38,700 nt of DNA, taken from NCBI GenBank assembly GCA_021106765.1, contig JAIOTO010000046.1, positions 1 through 38,700 of the forward strand, written 5' to 3'. The stretch's first letter is position 1; each line of letters opens with the position of its first letter. Positions 37,007 through 38,700 of the stretch are shown piece by piece. A model generated the notes under the pieces. That model was not told where the DNA came from and searched no databases. It saw only the letters and a program-made list of their open reading frames with translations. This DNA is from Methanosarcinaceae archaeon. Its GTDB lineage: Archaea > Halobacteriota > Methanosarcinia > Methanosarcinales > Methanosarcinaceae. Made by a program: the position numbers and the translations under genes.

Positions 37007-37385
37007 GCAATTTGCACCATTTTAGACAAATATTCATATTCAAAACGTATTGACAAGCATTGGGAGAACGCGATCGTTTCGAGTTATACCTTTATCGGAC
37101 CACGTTCGATGAGCCGGGTCGTGCTTCGATGCGTCCCTTATGCGATCATGCCTTTTGCACCCGTTTCGGTGTTGCAAAAGTGATCGAGCTGCGGAGGACC
37201 GTAAGTGTGAATTAGAAACACCCTTCATGCAGACCAGGGGTTTTACGCTTCGATCACATGTTTGTTTGTGTGTCGCTTGGAACTGGCACGGTGTTGGGGG
37301 TTGATGCAGGTGCGGTTGTCCGGTTGTGGGTTTTGGTATTCTTCATAGGGGTGGAGGAACATGCCGCGCTTCGCGCGTGTGGTAA
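37007..37385. repeat. Gene-free stretch with strong hairpins
   Basis: GC-richer than its surroundings and without a credible gene. A long imperfect hairpin spans 37143-37186: CGATCA pairs with TGATCG, then a 3-nt bulge, then CTTTTGCA with TGCAAAAG around a 13-nt loop. A GC-rich hairpin CGCG-CTTCG-CGCG lies near 37365-37377. Just upstream, GGGTCGTGCTTCG weakly resembles the structured repeats at 11041 and 38296. Confidence 0.5.
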
Positions 37386-38213
37386 CTATGTTTTTAACGA
37401 TATTTTGGTGAACTCTACCGGAACGTAGAGATTCCAATCCTTATTCAAAGTACTGGGGACTGATCTTTCAATGTACTTTGGGGCTTTTGGTTTATGTGCT
37501 TTGATCTTGTTCAATGATCCATCGCTTAGATGTTCATAGAACACAGAATGCTCACGTAATAATTCGAGTACAAAACCAACTTTGGCATAAAGATTTTTTT
37601 TGTTATACATGCCGAGAATGTCAATAATTTTATTAAAATCAAGTCCACTTAAAACACTGAGACTTTTGAGACATTCTTCCCATCCACCAGCATAATCTGG
37701 TCTGTCCACGCAATCGATAAAAGTGCGTTCTTTGCTGCTCACTTTCAGATCAGTATTACGGTATTTTTTTGATTCGATGCAAAATGAAATGTCGTTCGTA
37801 AAGACAGGCTTAAAATTGAGGTGCTGGTACTTAAAAGGATAAAAACGATCTGCGGGGAGGATCGTAATGTACACTTCGTTATAATGACTGTATGCTGATC
37901 CATAATATTCAAGAGCAGAGTGAAATCCAAGATAATAGCGATCCCTGATCTTACCTGCGATAATGAACTTATCTGAAATGTGTTTTGTTGGTTCTTCCAA
38001 TGGAGACAGGACCCCATATAGCCCCTTTCTGATCTTCTGAAGTTTTCCTTCTTCGAGCAGTTTGGCTGTATATTCGCCATAAATGTATTTTGGAATGAGT
38101 GCAGGACTGAGCGTCAGTTCAACGATCTCAAGAGCTGTTTTTTTAATTTCCCCGGATGTTACAACTTCCTTTTTAAGCAGATCTTTGTAAAGTCTGTCTC
38201 TTTTCCTGATCAT
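37386..38213 (-). CDS. AbiEi-like antitoxin/transcription regulator
   Basis: 275 residues. An N-terminal winged-helix region (LLKKEVVTSGEIKKTA... LLEEGKLQKIRKGLYGV) and the body with FHSALEYYGSAYS and the family signature SSKERTFIDCVDRPDYAGG. This fits AbiEi-family proteins, which repress and counter an AbiEii nucleotidyltransferase toxin. No AbiEii gene follows, so it is an orphan here. It ends in TAG, the only such stop seen in a full gene of the window; read-through would add 43 codons to the next TGA. TATA-like CTTTAAAAT lies about 30 bases before the ATG, with no ribosome site. Confidence 0.8.
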   Translation of the reverse strand: MIRKRDRLYKDLLKKEVVTSGEIKKTALEIVELTLSPALIPKYIYGEYTAKLLEEGKLQKIRKGLYGVLSPLEEPTKHISDKFIIAGKIRDRYYLGFHSALEYYGSAYSHYNEVYITILPADRFYPFKYQHLNFKPVFTNDISFCIESKKYRNTDLKVSSKERTFIDCVDRPDYAGGWEECLKSLSVLSGLDFNKIIDILGMYNKKNLYAKVGFVLELLREHSVFYEHLSDGSLNKIKAHKPKAPKYIERSVPSTLNKDWNLYVPVEFTKISLKT

Positions 38214-38295
38214 TAATAGTCAGTTCAGTTTTCACGTATTTTAAAGTTATCTATGTTTTTAGGATAGAGATCAGTAAAAAAGTGTAATATCGACA

Positions 38296-38353
38296 TTCCG
38301 AGTTGCGCCTCGGAAGGGCGCACCGAAGTATCTCCGCTACGCTCCGATACTTC
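38296..38353 (+). repeat. Structured repeat element, copy B
   Basis: TTCCGAG (38296-38302) pairs with CTCGGAA (38309-38315). TGCGCC (38304-38309) pairs with GGCGCA (38317-38322), which excludes the first. GAAGTATC (38325-38332) pairs with GATACTTC (38346-38353) around a CCGCTACGCTC loop. Same plan as 11041-11090. Confidence 0.6.
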
Positions 38354-38418
38354 CCTCAGCCAATGTTACGGCTGCTGTTTGAAAACGTAATTCAAAAAAC
38401 AAATCCCGGACCCAATCC

Positions 38419-38484
38419 ATGAAACTAGCAATAATCCTGGGCACCCGCCCCGTGATCAGGGCATGCCAGCAACGTGAAGGTTGA
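38419..38484 (+). pseudogene. wecB: Remnant of wecB (UDP-GlcNAc 2-epimerase) N-terminus
   Basis: 21 codons beginning MKLAIILGTRP, the typical start of UDP-N-acetylglucosamine 2-epimerases, then VIRACQQREG and a stop. In intact genes about seven residues (EIIKMSP-like) stand between TRP and VIRAC, so a short in-frame deletion appears to have removed them. The rest of the ~360-residue gene is missing. Confidence 0.6.
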
Positions 38485-38700
38485 ATTCAAAGACCTTAAA
38501 ACGGGATTTTTAGTAGTATTTTACAGATTGAGAGGAACTACCCCCAAAACTACCCCCAAAACTACCCCCAAAACACGGGATGAGATATTACGCCTCATCA
38601 GGCAAGATCCTGGCATTACAAAGGATGAAATTGCAGGATATCTGGATATCACAGTAGATGGTGTCAGATATCATATCAGGAAACTGACAGAAGAAGGCAT
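38477..38700 (+). pseudogene. C-terminal part of an AlbA_2/COG2865-type regulator, 3' partial
   Basis: A frame overlapping the wecB remnant reads KVEFKDLKTGFLVVFYRL, then three TTPK repeats (12-bp units 38537-38572), then a winged helix (RDEILRLIRQDPGITKDEIA, VDGVRYHIRKLTEEG). This is the characteristic tail of AlbA_2/ATP-binding putative DNA-binding proteins. The N-terminal ~400 residues are absent and the frame begins without a start, so it is a remnant. It runs off the right edge. Confidence 0.7.
38537..38572 (+). repeat. Three tandem 12-bp units
   Basis: ACTACCCCCAAA three times, coding for TTPK in the linker of the regulator remnant. Such linker repeats are common in this family and vary in number. 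Confidence 0.8.

Noticed and set aside
38537-38572. CRISPR-like short repeats
   Set aside because: Three contiguous 12-bp units without spacers; they encode a TTPK linker.

Overview
The window comes from a methanogenic (or related ANME) euryarchaeon, most likely of the Methanosarcinales. RNA polymerase is split into B''/B'/A'/A''. The genes run rpoH-rpoB2-rpoB1-rpoA1-rpoA2-rpl30e-nusA-rps12-rps7-fusA-tuf-rps10. Promoters look like archaeal TATA boxes and ribosome sites are GGAGG(TG)-like. Two of the three tRNAs lack an encoded CCA. Genus is not determined. Nearly every gene ends in TAA or TGA, which fits an organism that reads UAG as pyrrolysine, as Methanosarcinaceae do. The pyl genes themselves are not in the window.

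Layout. 1-3846: secreted cohesin/dockerin proteins, the first cut in two by an in-frame TGA. 3942-7255 (minus): 8-oxoguanine glycosylase and the indolepyruvate:ferredoxin oxidoreductase operon iorA-iorB. 7256-11037 (plus): a small secreted protein, then a duplicated cysteine-rich winged-helix regulator, each copy followed by a different membrane-bound ferredoxin. 11038-12494: accessory patch with a structured repeat, a brxL (BREX) remnant and a Fic protein. 12636-16964: membrane protein, glycosyltransferase, DEAD-box helicase, tRNA-Arg(CCG). 17206-30812 (minus): the transcription/translation operon and tRNA-Lys(UUU). 31073-36090 (minus): S-adenosyl/inosylhomocysteine hydrolase, adenosine-type deaminase, HD hydrolase, phosphopantothenate synthetase, SPFH protein. 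36309-36383: tRNA-Ala(GGC). 36384-38700: second accessory patch with a YgiT-type zinc-finger protein, an AbiEi-like gene, another copy of the structured repeat, a wecB remnant and the C-terminal part of an AlbA_2-type regulator.

The strongest observation is in nusA. The reading frame for archaeal NusA contains one in-frame TAG between its two KH domains, and the full 141-codon gene is otherwise intact and collinear with the family. It may be a pyrrolysine-decoded or read-through form of a core transcription factor. Other points: an rpoB2 gene with no canonical start codon in front of its conserved N-terminus; a two-copy RNA-like element with two mutually exclusive stems that both keep pairing despite base changes; and the duplicated, possibly redox-sensing regulator with matching operator palindromes.
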